This document shows, piece after piece, positions 26,272-34,652 of a DNA stretch of 64,000 nt. Position numbers and translations under genes: made by a program. The notes below the pieces were generated by a model. That model did no database searches. It was not told the DNA's origin and saw nothing but the letters and a program-made list of their open reading frames with translations. How positions within the stretch are numbered: position 1 is the stretch's first letter; every line of letters begins with the position of its first letter. This DNA is from Giardia muris (Eukaryota > Fornicata > Diplomonadida > Hexamitidae), in assembly GCA_006247105.1 (NCBI GenBank), contig CM016929.1:744001-808000 (forward strand). The letters are read 5' to 3'.

Positions 26272-27003
26272 TCAGATCCTTGCCCCACTCTTGTTGGTGT
26301 TGCACGCGAAGAGGCCTATGAGCCCATAGATGAGGAGGAAGAGGTTGAGGGCCACGTTTATGAGCATGAGGACCCCCCCAATGACGCGCGTAATGAAGCC
26401 ACCAGTGACTCCGGGTGGGTAGGGATACGCCAGGATGAAGAAGATCCCAAACGCAATGGATGCCCAACGGTTCGCAAGGATGGGGTTCGTATCCAAGAAG
26501 ATCCGCATGATCCCGAGGTCGAGGGCACACAGCATGAAGAGGCAACTGAGGAACATGAAGAAGAGAGCAGTGACAAACTGGGAGAAATCGAAGGCCGAGA
26601 TACAGAAGGAGAGGAAGTAGGCGATGAGGGTAAGCGCGTGCATCCCGAAGAAGAGCCACCTCATGACGGTCACCATCGTCCCAGCACCGACGGGGTAGTT
26701 ATCCGGTATACGGCGCACGGTCATGAAGTTGGAGTGCTCGTTCCCACCACCATTCATCGACCCGTACCCGTGGCTGGCAACGGGGCCTCTTTGGTTCGAG
26801 TACCCTAGGGGCTCGTCATTCCCCAGTGCACCGCCGAAGCCGCTGTTCTGGAACCCACTAACCCCTGGCTGAGGTGTCCCCGTTGCCTGGGGGTAGTGCG
26901 CAACCCCGGAACCCTGGAACGACGACGCGTTCGTGCTGAGCGGGGGAGGGGCCGCAACACCGGCCGGAGCACCCATGACTACAGGTTGACCGTACTCGGG
27001 CAT
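26272..27003 (-). CDS. Four-helix (tetraspan) membrane protein, SCAMP- or COPI-associated-like
   Basis: A 243-residue protein. The N-terminal 100 residues are Pro/Gly/Asn/Ser-rich and should face the cytosol. Four hydrophobic segments follow, at about 112-135, 140-162, 178-195 and 206-230, with short loops and a short tail. This layout occurs in SCAMPs and in the COPI-associated family of Golgi proteins. I cannot separate them; the SCAMP E-peptide and NPF repeats are not seen. A role in secretory trafficking is an inference from layout only. The ATG (27003) is preceded by a seven-A run and is only 13 bp from the divergent ATG of the coiled-coil gene. Confidence 0.6.
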   Translation of the reverse strand: MPEYGQPVVMGAPAGVAAPPPLSTNASSFQGSGVAHYPQATGTPQPGVSGFQNSGFGGALGNDEPLGYSNQRGPVASHGYGSMNGGGNEHSNFMTVRRIPDNYPVGAGTMVTVMRWLFFGMHALTLIAYFLSFCISAFDFSQFVTALFFMFLSCLFMLCALDLGIMRIFLDTNPILANRWASIAFGIFFILAYPYPPGVTGGFITRVIGGVLMLINVALNLFLLIYGLIGLFACNTNKSGARI

Positions 27004-27016
27004 TTTTTTGGAGGCG
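27004..27016. promoter_or_regulatory. 13-bp bidirectional promoter
   Basis: The divergent start codons at 27003 (minus) and 27017 (plus) are separated by 13 bp: a T-run that reads as the A-run initiator for the left gene, then GGAGGCG. If the right-hand gene starts at its next ATG (27029), the gap is still only 25 bp. Confidence 0.55.
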
Positions 27017-28681
27017 ATGTCTTCAACGATGGAGCTGAACATAGAGCGGATCATCAACGACGCGATGGCGCGGCGGGCCCCGCAGGCGGCAGAAGACGCG
27101 GGAACCAGCTTTCCTCGGCCCGTCTCGGGGGCGAATGCGTCACGGATCAAAGATCGTATTGCGGGATACAAGGATCAGATCGAGAGTCTCCGAGAGCAAG
27201 CCCGTGACCTCAATGCTAAGCTTCTGGACGAACGAGCGGAGCATCGGGTTTTCCGGGAAGAGCAGGAGGCATTAATTCGGGAACTGCATGCCCATTATGC
27301 CTCTCAGATGGAGGAGCTTGTTGCTCGGAACAAACAACTGATAGAGCGACTCATGGGAGATAAGAAGAGCCTTGCAGACCAGTGCGAGGCGTTTGCCGCG
27401 GAACTACGTGATGCTAAGGCAAACCAAGCATCTTCGGTCGCACTTGAGGCCGAGAATAACACTCTGAAGGAGAAGGTGGAAGGGCTATCGAAGGAGCTCT
27501 CCACGCTCAAAATGGACTTCGATGGCGCCCTGACTAAAGAAAAACAGAAGATAATTTCTTCGGAAGCAAAGAAGCGAAAGAAGGCCGTGGATGAGGCCAA
27601 GCGCGAGGTTGAGGAGACCTTTGCCGCTCGTCTGGAGCCACAGTTGCAAGGGATGGTCTCCGCACACAAGGCGGAATTGAGCAAGCTTCAAGGAGACCAT
27701 GAGCTTGAGATAGCGAAGGTACGACAGGAACTGGTCGGGAAATATGAAGAGATGCTACAGGTGCAACGGCGGGAACTAATCCAGCAACACACCCGTGACG
27801 TCGATGATCTCCAATCGGACTTCCAAGCGAAGATACGTGGTCTAAGAAACACCTTGGAGGAGGAGCACCGTCTCGAGATAGATGGTCTCAAAAAGAAGCT
27901 CATGTTAGAACAGGAATCCACCCATAGCGTTGAGATCTCCAGACTTCGTAACATCCTTTCAGAGAAGAACCTGGAGATTGAGTCTCTGAATAGCCGACTA
28001 GGAAAGGCCACCGCTGGCACGGCGGCCGCCGTCGAAGGGCTCAAGAACGAGTACATCGCCCTCCTGGAGAAGGCAAAGTCCTCATACGCCGTCGAACTTT
28101 CGAACATCCGTCTACAACACCGCGAACTGGCCCTCAGTATCTGGTCTCAGAACCGCCCCGAACTTGTAGACAAGCTCCGTGCCGAACGTGATGATCTTCT
28201 CCGTGATCTTGCTAGGAAGTGTGATGATAAGACTGAGATGGCTAGACGTGCCGAGAAGGAGGCTGCCAGTCACAAGATCAGGGAACTGGAGCGTCAAATA
28301 GATGCTCTGCATCAGAACACTGCGCAGATTGGAGAGCTCAACGCACAACTCAGTGCCAAGGAGTATCAAATCCGAATGGCCAACCAACGGGTCGAGGAGC
28401 TGCTCCGTATTAGGGCACGAGGTGAAGAACAGGCTGCACGCAATTCTGACCGGTGGCATTTGGAACTTGAGGACGCGTACGCAACCATTGCACGCTTAAA
28501 GGAGGGAACGGCACGGTTCGAGACCCAGCTCTACACAACGGTCCAATCGCGTGTCGAGACGATCATCGCTAAGAAGGACGAGCTCATCGAGCAACTCCAA
28601 CGGGAATTACTCGCATCTCGTGAGGAATGTGCTCACCTGACCTCACAACTTCATGAGCTCGACTCTGCCATGGACTGTTAG
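27017..28681 (+). CDS. CEP131/AZI1-like coiled-coil protein
   Basis: A 554-residue protein predicted to be coiled coil from about 45 to the end, without a heptad break of note. Around residues 204-232, 'RLEPQLQGMVSAHKAELSKL' matches the conserved CEP131 segment of the form 'GLEPEIQKLIARHKQEVRRL', and the spacing to later charged helices is similar. CEP131 is a centriolar-satellite and basal-body/transition-zone protein needed for ciliogenesis. Human CEP131 is about twice as long, so this would be a shortened form. Any long coiled coil can mimic another, so identity is tentative. The frame is open to a TTG at 27008; the ATG at 27017 is the first real Met codon. Confidence 0.5.
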   Translation: MSSTMELNIERIINDAMARRAPQAAEDAGTSFPRPVSGANASRIKDRIAGYKDQIESLREQARDLNAKLLDERAEHRVFREEQEALIRELHAHYASQMEELVARNKQLIERLMGDKKSLADQCEAFAAELRDAKANQASSVALEAENNTLKEKVEGLSKELSTLKMDFDGALTKEKQKIISSEAKKRKKAVDEAKREVEETFAARLEPQLQGMVSAHKAELSKLQGDHELEIAKVRQELVGKYEEMLQVQRRELIQQHTRDVDDLQSDFQAKIRGLRNTLEEEHRLEIDGLKKKLMLEQESTHSVEISRLRNILSEKNLEIESLNSRLGKATAGTAAAVEGLKNEYIALLEKAKSSYAVELSNIRLQHRELALSIWSQNRPELVDKLRAERDDLLRDLARKCDDKTEMARRAEKEAASHKIRELERQIDALHQNTAQIGELNAQLSAKEYQIRMANQRVEELLRIRARGEEQAARNSDRWHLELEDAYATIARLKEGTARFETQLYTTVQSRVETIIAKKDELIEQLQRELLASREECAHLTSQLHELDSAMDC

Positions 28682-28713
28682 GTAGGTCTATGCTTTATCC
28701 CCTCACACACGCC

Positions 28714-31700
28714 TCAGCTCGAATTCTCATTTGAGCCTCCGACGATAAGGTACCCGCCATATCGAAGTGTGACTCCCTTTGATTCTTCATGTGCCGAACG
28801 ATATCGTGTGTGAATCAAATATCCGACGTTAAATTCCCCTTGGAGAATGCACTCATCAGCCGCTTGTACCCGCATGTTGGTGAGCGTAGTATCCTCACAA
28901 AGGAGAGTATATGCGTTGACGCGTGTCGTATGCTCTGCAGTTGTGGCAAGAGCCTCTTCTACATATGCCTCGGTCTCTATGGGGGTGAGGCGATCAACAT
29001 CGGCATCGAGTAATGTCACTCCATGCAAGGCACTAATGGCGTTGAGTAGGGCGAAGGATAACTCCGCGGTCCAAAGGGCTGCTCGTCGGAAGCCACGTAG
29101 ATCCGGGCCGGAACGGTAAAGGGCGAGGCTGACAAGCCTACGCGAAACAGAATGGCCAAGCACGCACCCCAAAGAGTCATGCATAGACTGAAGGAAAGAG
29201 TAGTGGTTCTGGTTCAGGTTGGTGAAGCATGCGAGGCCGGCAAGTGTGTATTCGGGGCAGTTCCGGACCAGGTTCGACCTAATGGCACCCTTTTTCCCAT
29301 TAGAGACGTAATGGTCTTGGCAGTTCCCGAAAAAGTTCTCCACCCCCTTGGAGCTCTCGAAGGCAAGCCGAGTCACTAGGTCCTGGGCCGCGAGATGGTT
29401 CTTGATGTAGTCTGTGATGCTTTCGGTCTCCCCCCGTAGCTTCCTTTCGTCCTCTTGTGTAAGGCCGCGGATAAGGTCACTATCCAGACAGCGCACTGTG
29501 CTATAAGGCCCCGTCGTCTCTGTGACGGAGGGCCAACTTACTCGTATGCAACGGCAGGACCCGCCAGAGATGCAAATGGGACAGCCTGGGATGTACGGTG
29601 GGAGACGCGCATGCTTCCCCTCCGGGGTTCCAAGGCTCAGGAGGCGATGATTGAAGAGATCCATAAACAGGAGCGACTCGACGTACGACGGAATGTACGT
29701 CTTGTAGCACAGGTTGTTCACGTATGACGTCCCGCGATACATACTCGAGTAGAAGATGACAGAAAGCGGCTCTGCGATGTCCATTTGGTCGTCCGTGACA
29801 AGAGTCGAGTTCGAGCCGAGAAGTTTGAGGGCCGAAAAGACTTCATGGAGAAGATATCGATCGAGATGGATCTGTCTCACCCCTGAAGACACTTCAGCAG
29901 CTTGGTCGAAGGCGCAACACAGGATGTCAATGAAGAGGTGTACGAGAGCCACATGTGCCATGACAAATAGCGCGTCGGATGAATCATCCATGATCTCGCT
30001 ACAACTGTAACACTTGCAAGGAAGAAGCGTGGGACTGGGAGGTAGTCTCTGTACAGCCTCCTTCGCTAAGCCGAACAGCTGTTCTTCCTTGAGAAAGAGC
30101 CGTAAAAGCCCTGCGGTATGTGGGGAGATAAGGTCCTTTTCAGCAAGCAACCAAAGAATAATCCCGGGAACTTCCGCCTCCTTCCATGCTGTGATCACGA
30201 TGAGGACAAGACTAGTCATGGCCATCGCACGTACCTCCGGATAGTTGGGATCCTCGATAAAGAGGCGGAAGATAATCCGAAGTACCATATATCGTTCATC
30301 TGGGTGAGTAATGACCCCGCGGATGAGCTGCCATGTCAGTCCTTGAAGACAGGCGATCGTGAGGGCATGTCGCGACGAGGAGCATTGTCGATCCGTATTA
30401 AAGATAGAGATGAGGTCCTTCGCGCGCGAGGTCGGGGAGCAGCCGCAATAGAGGGCGTATCGCTGCAAGGTTATCCCCCCCATGGCGATCGCATCATCAA
30501 CCGTATAACTGATATCTTCCTCTTCTAGAGTTGACGTGGTAGCATCCCCGAAGATTAGGCTGAGAAGGATCCCCCATTGGGGCGCATCCGCCTTCAATGC
30601 CTTGGCTATCATGTAGTAACAATTACTATCGCCACTCTGGTTCCGAATGAGGACTTGGAGGGCGGTCTCTTGAAGCGCTGGAGATACGTGTGGGCTCCTC
30701 AGAATCCCAACGAGAAGCTTTAGCACGGCCTGGTTCTGGTCGCGAAACATTATATGGCAAAGGGAATTGATGCTTTGCAATTGAGCGACAAGGTTCCGTT
30801 CCGTATCGATTGTGGCAATTGATAGATAAGATAGATCCTTTAATGCTCCCGCATTGTCAGAACTGGGAACGACGAAACTCTTGATGCAAAGAAAAGGCAG
30901 TTGAGCGTACGGATCCACAAGTAGGTGCACCACGTTCTTGGAGGTGAGAGTCTTATAGACCTCTGATTGTATCTCACTCCCACCCTCTCCGTGCCGAAGA
31001 AGCCCGAAGCACAGGGAATCCGCAGAATTGCTTCGAGGCTCTTGCAGGATGGTATACATGCTTGACGTCGTCCCAGTGAGCGTGATGAGGGCTGAGGGGA
31101 AGAAGGGCAATAGTCGTGATCTATCCGTCCTCTCGGCCTCGTTGGTTACCCCTTGAATCGGCTTCAACTTGAGCTCAGCCGCTAGCCCTTTCAAGCCCTG
31201 AAAGACCGCTCCGCTACGGGCGAGAAGACTTTCCTGAGGCGGTAGAATAATCCCCTTGCGGGACTGATCCGCTTGAGAGCTAGGCTTATCGCGGAACTGG
31301 ATAGGGATCCCAACCATGCAACGGTTGTCCTTCATTCGCTTCTGAAGCCCCGAGCCCAAGTCGAAAAGGTCGATCTTGAAGTCGGTGGACTGCACGGACA
31401 CGTTATAATCGGAGGAGCCGCAGATGTACTGCCCGGTGACTCCTAGGTGATGAACCACGACCGTGAACGGGTGCGTGGAGTGGTTTTCGCGGGTTGGGAG
31501 CTCCGTATGGGCCTCACTATTCTCTTGGTCTAACCTTCTATGCGAAAACCCTGGCCCTACGCCCAGGAACCCGTGACTTGCATTCTCTGTTCCATAGATG
31601 TCACTATCCTTCGGCAGGACCGTCAGCTCACCACTGAGAAAGTTATACTCTGCCGTCTGAGTAGCTTCGCGGAAGCTTGGATCATCAGGAGCGATCCAGG

Positions 31701-33777
31701 TCCCACCAGTGAAGGTATGCTTGGTGCAAATTCCGTCAAGAGAGGCGAAGAACGCCCCGAGATCGACGTATTTGTGCTTCGCACAGGCCTTGAAAAGAAG
31801 TGTCAAGCCAGAGCCAGTAAGATTGTTTCGTAGGAGGAGGGCGATAGTCTCGGTCCGAATCCGTAGCTCTTCATCTGTGACGGCATAACGGATGGGAAAC
31901 AAGGGCTCAGTGATATAATATGCTGGGAGGGGTGATGCAGCGAAATTGAGCCGAGCCTTGGCCGAGATCTCCTCAATCGTGGGACGACCCGGTTGTCCAG
32001 AACGATGTTCCTGCACCCGTGCAAACGCCCCGAGGAGGAGGTCGACGTTGTACAAAATTGGTTCGACAATTGATAACTCGTCGTCAGGCCCGGTCGAGAC
32101 GAAGAGTCCAACCGTCTCCCTTGGACCCTCCTCGGTAACAACGTCATAGATGGAGCGAAACCGTGGATCGCGCATATCGAATAGAACCTCCGCACGCGAG
32201 ATGCAAAGAGGGATCTTAAAGCTCTTCCGTAATCCTCGAGAGGCGGATGATGCCTGCAGCTGTCGTATGTACTCCGTCCCCATCTTTCGTTCGTCATCGA
32301 GTCCGGAAAGAGGGGTTCCATATGCTTCGGAAAGAACCTCCTTGACGTGCCACAAATAATGCCGTCCAGCGTTGTAGCGGTCTGTGACGTGCTGCAGTGC
32401 CTGATTGCTCCACAGAGTGGGTGTGGAGAACGTCATGCAGGCGGTACTCCTCAAGGTCTGCGCGTAAAACAAGCGTTGCACCTCAAGAAAGCCAAGGAAG
32501 TGTCCGATGAGGTGTATTCGGAGCGTATCTGCAAGAAGAAGCGTTGTCGGTAGACTTGCATAGTCGACACTTGGAATGAGAACTCCAAATAAGTAGCGTG
32601 ACACTGCCTCGCAGAGGATCGCCGTGTACGCCCGCCTGGAATCCTCAGACTTGAGTAAGGCAAGTGGGAGGATAATGACGCCGTTAAAAACGTGTAGCAT
32701 GTGTGCGGGGCTGAAGAGAACCGTTATGACATAGCCATCGCCTGAGGGCTCTCCAAGCTCCAGGAGTTTGATGGCGTACCGCATGATGCGATATAGCGAG
32801 TGAAGCTGCGTCTCGACGCGTATGCGGCGGATGTTAGAGAAGATGGCGTAGTGAATGACCAGGGGGATGTCAGAGGAATCGCAGAGAGGCCTATATAGAA
32901 GCTTCGACAGGCTTGGATTCGCGGCCAGGTGATACTTGCTTTCGGTCAATAGTGCGTCGAACTCCATCGAGCTGCAGCCACACCTCTCATAGACCTTAGC
33001 CGCATGCTGCTGGGAAAGGTTGATCTGCTCGAGCATCCTCCCACCATCAGGTATGTAGACGTATGAGTCCGCCCTGGCTATGGCAAGCCAGATATTATGG
33101 ACGTTGCCACGTAGGCCTGTGAAGAGGTAGCCTACCGCCTCACTTGACGCCTGAGGAGCCTGACAGATTGATAATCTCCCCCCACAGATCGGCCGATACT
33201 CAGGAGGCACACCTGACACCTGAACAGATATGTTATGTTTGATACTCATCGAGAAAAGGGGGACTGGAAGCCAATCCGAAGCATCCCCGCTCGTCCCAAG
33301 CTCGAGGAACGTGCTCAAGCCACCCGTCAGTAGATAGGATGTCCCGGAATAGGATTGAAATAAGTGAGGGTTATTGAGTTCAAAGACAAAGAGGATCGTC
33401 CGTAGACGGAAGTGAATGCCATCGGAACACCCTGGGAGCTCCAAGGAGTACTGGCGCATCCCGGCACTCAAGTCTATGAAGAAATCCCCAACCCTGTGTC
33501 GAGCTAATCGCGCTGTGAAGTAAGCGTCCTGGATGTCCAAAAGAGATGTAAATTGACGATGGTAAGCACCCTTCTCGTACATGTGCTCGTGGTTGATTGG
33601 GTATATCGCTGTGGGTGGGCACTCCAGTCCATTGAGGCTGACGGATTTGATCAGTGCTCCACGGCAGAAGACGGGGATTATGGGAATGGGGAGAGTCAGG
33701 GCCTGTGGGTAGCGATAGATGGCGACTCCACAGACGGTCCGCGTCGAGAACCGTGGACGCAAGCTCAAATGCAGCAT
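28714..33777 (-). CDS. TAF2-like TFIID subunit (inactive M1-aminopeptidase fold plus HEAT repeats)
   Basis: A 1687-residue protein. Residues 1-480 resemble an M1 aminopeptidase fold without the zinc motif. Where peptidases have HExxHxxxG, it reads CEAVSRYLFG (about 390-400), close to the AQQFFG-type remnant of TAF2. 'KHTFTGGTWI' and a long acidic/Ser spacer follow. From about 960 helical repeats begin ('RVNLVAQLQSINSL'-like, 'QETALQVLIRNQSGD'), matching the TAF2 HEAT region. TAF2 binds the Inr element around transcription start sites. The length exceeds usual TAF2 (about 1200). A plain inactive M1 protein is the alternative. The ORF begins with TTG at 33780; the next codon is ATG (33777). Confidence 0.5.
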   Translation of the reverse strand: MLHLSLRPRFSTRTVCGVAIYRYPQALTLPIPIIPVFCRGALIKSVSLNGLECPPTAIYPINHEHMYEKGAYHRQFTSLLDIQDAYFTARLARHRVGDFFIDLSAGMRQYSLELPGCSDGIHFRLRTILFVFELNNPHLFQSYSGTSYLLTGGLSTFLELGTSGDASDWLPVPLFSMSIKHNISVQVSGVPPEYRPICGGRLSICQAPQASSEAVGYLFTGLRGNVHNIWLAIARADSYVYIPDGGRMLEQINLSQQHAAKVYERCGCSSMEFDALLTESKYHLAANPSLSKLLYRPLCDSSDIPLVIHYAIFSNIRRIRVETQLHSLYRIMRYAIKLLELGEPSGDGYVITVLFSPAHMLHVFNGVIILPLALLKSEDSRRAYTAILCEAVSRYLFGVLIPSVDYASLPTTLLLADTLRIHLIGHFLGFLEVQRLFYAQTLRSTACMTFSTPTLWSNQALQHVTDRYNAGRHYLWHVKEVLSEAYGTPLSGLDDERKMGTEYIRQLQASSASRGLRKSFKIPLCISRAEVLFDMRDPRFRSIYDVVTEEGPRETVGLFVSTGPDDELSIVEPILYNVDLLLGAFARVQEHRSGQPGRPTIEEISAKARLNFAASPLPAYYITEPLFPIRYAVTDEELRIRTETIALLLRNNLTGSGLTLLFKACAKHKYVDLGAFFASLDGICTKHTFTGGTWIAPDDPSFREATQTAEYNFLSGELTVLPKDSDIYGTENASHGFLGVGPGFSHRRLDQENSEAHTELPTRENHSTHPFTVVVHHLGVTGQYICGSSDYNVSVQSTDFKIDLFDLGSGLQKRMKDNRCMVGIPIQFRDKPSSQADQSRKGIILPPQESLLARSGAVFQGLKGLAAELKLKPIQGVTNEAERTDRSRLLPFFPSALITLTGTTSSMYTILQEPRSNSADSLCFGLLRHGEGGSEIQSEVYKTLTSKNVVHLLVDPYAQLPFLCIKSFVVPSSDNAGALKDLSYLSIATIDTERNLVAQLQSINSLCHIMFRDQNQAVLKLLVGILRSPHVSPALQETALQVLIRNQSGDSNCYYMIAKALKADAPQWGILLSLIFGDATTSTLEEEDISYTVDDAIAMGGITLQRYALYCGCSPTSRAKDLISIFNTDRQCSSSRHALTIACLQGLTWQLIRGVITHPDERYMVLRIIFRLFIEDPNYPEVRAMAMTSLVLIVITAWKEAEVPGIILWLLAEKDLISPHTAGLLRLFLKEEQLFGLAKEAVQRLPPSPTLLPCKCYSCSEIMDDSSDALFVMAHVALVHLFIDILCCAFDQAAEVSSGVRQIHLDRYLLHEVFSALKLLGSNSTLVTDDQMDIAEPLSVIFYSSMYRGTSYVNNLCYKTYIPSYVESLLFMDLFNHRLLSLGTPEGKHARLPPYIPGCPICISGGSCRCIRVSWPSVTETTGPYSTVRCLDSDLIRGLTQEDERKLRGETESITDYIKNHLAAQDLVTRLAFESSKGVENFFGNCQDHYVSNGKKGAIRSNLVRNCPEYTLAGLACFTNLNQNHYSFLQSMHDSLGCVLGHSVSRRLVSLALYRSGPDLRGFRRAALWTAELSFALLNAISALHGVTLLDADVDRLTPIETEAYVEEALATTAEHTTRVNAYTLLCEDTTLTNMRVQAADECILQGEFNVGYLIHTRYRSAHEESKGVTLRYGGYLIVGGSNENSS

Positions 33778-33796
33778 CAATTTTACGCTAATTAGA

Positions 33797-34648
33797 TCAC
33801 CTCAGACCATCGAAGTCTGGGACGGGCACGGAGGCATCCTCGGGCCTCAGATCGCACAGGTATGTGGCCATCGTATTGTCCAGCTCCCGCAACCCGCTAC
33901 TCTCCGCACAGTCCTCCGAAAAGTCGAAGGAAACTACATGGGTCCTTCCAACTAAGTTGGTGGGGAACCGTGTCGGTTCCGATGGCCCCGTTGGACCCGG
34001 GGTTGGTAAACCATAAGGGAGATCATCTGTCAGGAACGCTGCAAACGTTGGCTGCTTCGTCCGAACGTCATGAATCGCACGGGCGACATGTTCATGCGAG
34101 CAATCTTGGGCGTCACGGCTGGTAAGGAGGATGACGTGCTGACGATATACCCAATTATCCTCGAGGAAGACAGGAACCTCTGGATACGGACGTAATGATG
34201 CTTGAAGTGACTGACAAATCAGGTTCCGAATCAGCTTCGTCCCAGGCTTGTTGACAATGATCCTCCGGCCACAGACAAGCTGCACATGCCTGGACTCATC
34301 CGGAGTATGCTTATTTGGATCGTACTCTAAGCCCCCGGGATCGATACAGGAATCATGCGATTCCGTCACATTGCATCTTTCGTCCTTATCCGTGACGAAG
34401 CGGATCCCTGGCGCCCAATACTCCGCGCAATTGAAGGGTTGCTTCTCGTAGAAGTGTGTGGCCGCTGTGATAAATGGAGTTTTGACCGGGCTCGTGGCCT
34501 GAAGCTCCGAGAGGTAGAAACCCCCCTCTCCCGAGGCGTCCTGGCAGGCCTGCGCAAGCCCGGCGCGGAGGATGATGTACCCCGTCGCGTCGCAGCGCCT
34601 AGACGCTGGCCGCGCCATTCGCTCTTCGAGCCCATCTTCAAAAAACAT
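33797..34648 (-). CDS. Unknown 283-residue protein
   Basis: I do not recognise it. It is mixed alpha/beta, with no signal peptide, membrane segment or repeat. Noticeable stretches are 'QLVCGRRIIVNKPGTKLIRN' (about 127-146), which has a basic turn that could contact a nucleotide or nucleic acid, and 'VYRQHVILLTSRDAQDCSHEHVARAI'. The C-terminus is acidic. The ATG at 34648 is separated by just 4 bp from the ATG of eIF3a. A later ATG at 34618 would widen that to 34 bp. Its stop is 19 bp upstream of the TAF2-like gene's start on the same strand. Confidence 0.55.
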   Translation of the reverse strand: MFFEDGLEERMARPASRRCDATGYIILRAGLAQACQDASGEGGFYLSELQATSPVKTPFITAATHFYEKQPFNCAEYWAPGIRFVTDKDERCNVTESHDSCIDPGGLEYDPNKHTPDESRHVQLVCGRRIIVNKPGTKLIRNLICQSLQASLRPYPEVPVFLEDNWVYRQHVILLTSRDAQDCSHEHVARAIHDVRTKQPTFAAFLTDDLPYGLPTPGPTGPSEPTRFPTNLVGRTHVVSFDFSEDCAESSGLRELDNTMATYLCDLRPEDASVPVPDFDGLR

Positions 34649-34652
34649 TGTA
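34649..34652. promoter_or_regulatory. 4-bp gap between divergent start codons
   Basis: The plus-strand sequence reads CAT TGTA ATG: the complement of one start codon, four bases, then the other. Any promoter must lie within or across the coding ends of both genes. Confidence 0.5.

Noticed and set aside
26057..26659. 200-codon minus-strand frame ending in the ferredoxin
   Set aside because: The first 141 codons run through the tetraspan gene in another frame and give a His/Pro/Leu-rich, unlikely protein. Only the last 59 codons after the A-run ATG are real.
26143..26808. 221-codon acidic plus-strand frame
   Set aside because: It lies antisense to the ferredoxin and tetraspan genes. Its Glu/Asp-rich composition is the shadow of hydrophobic codons on the other strand.
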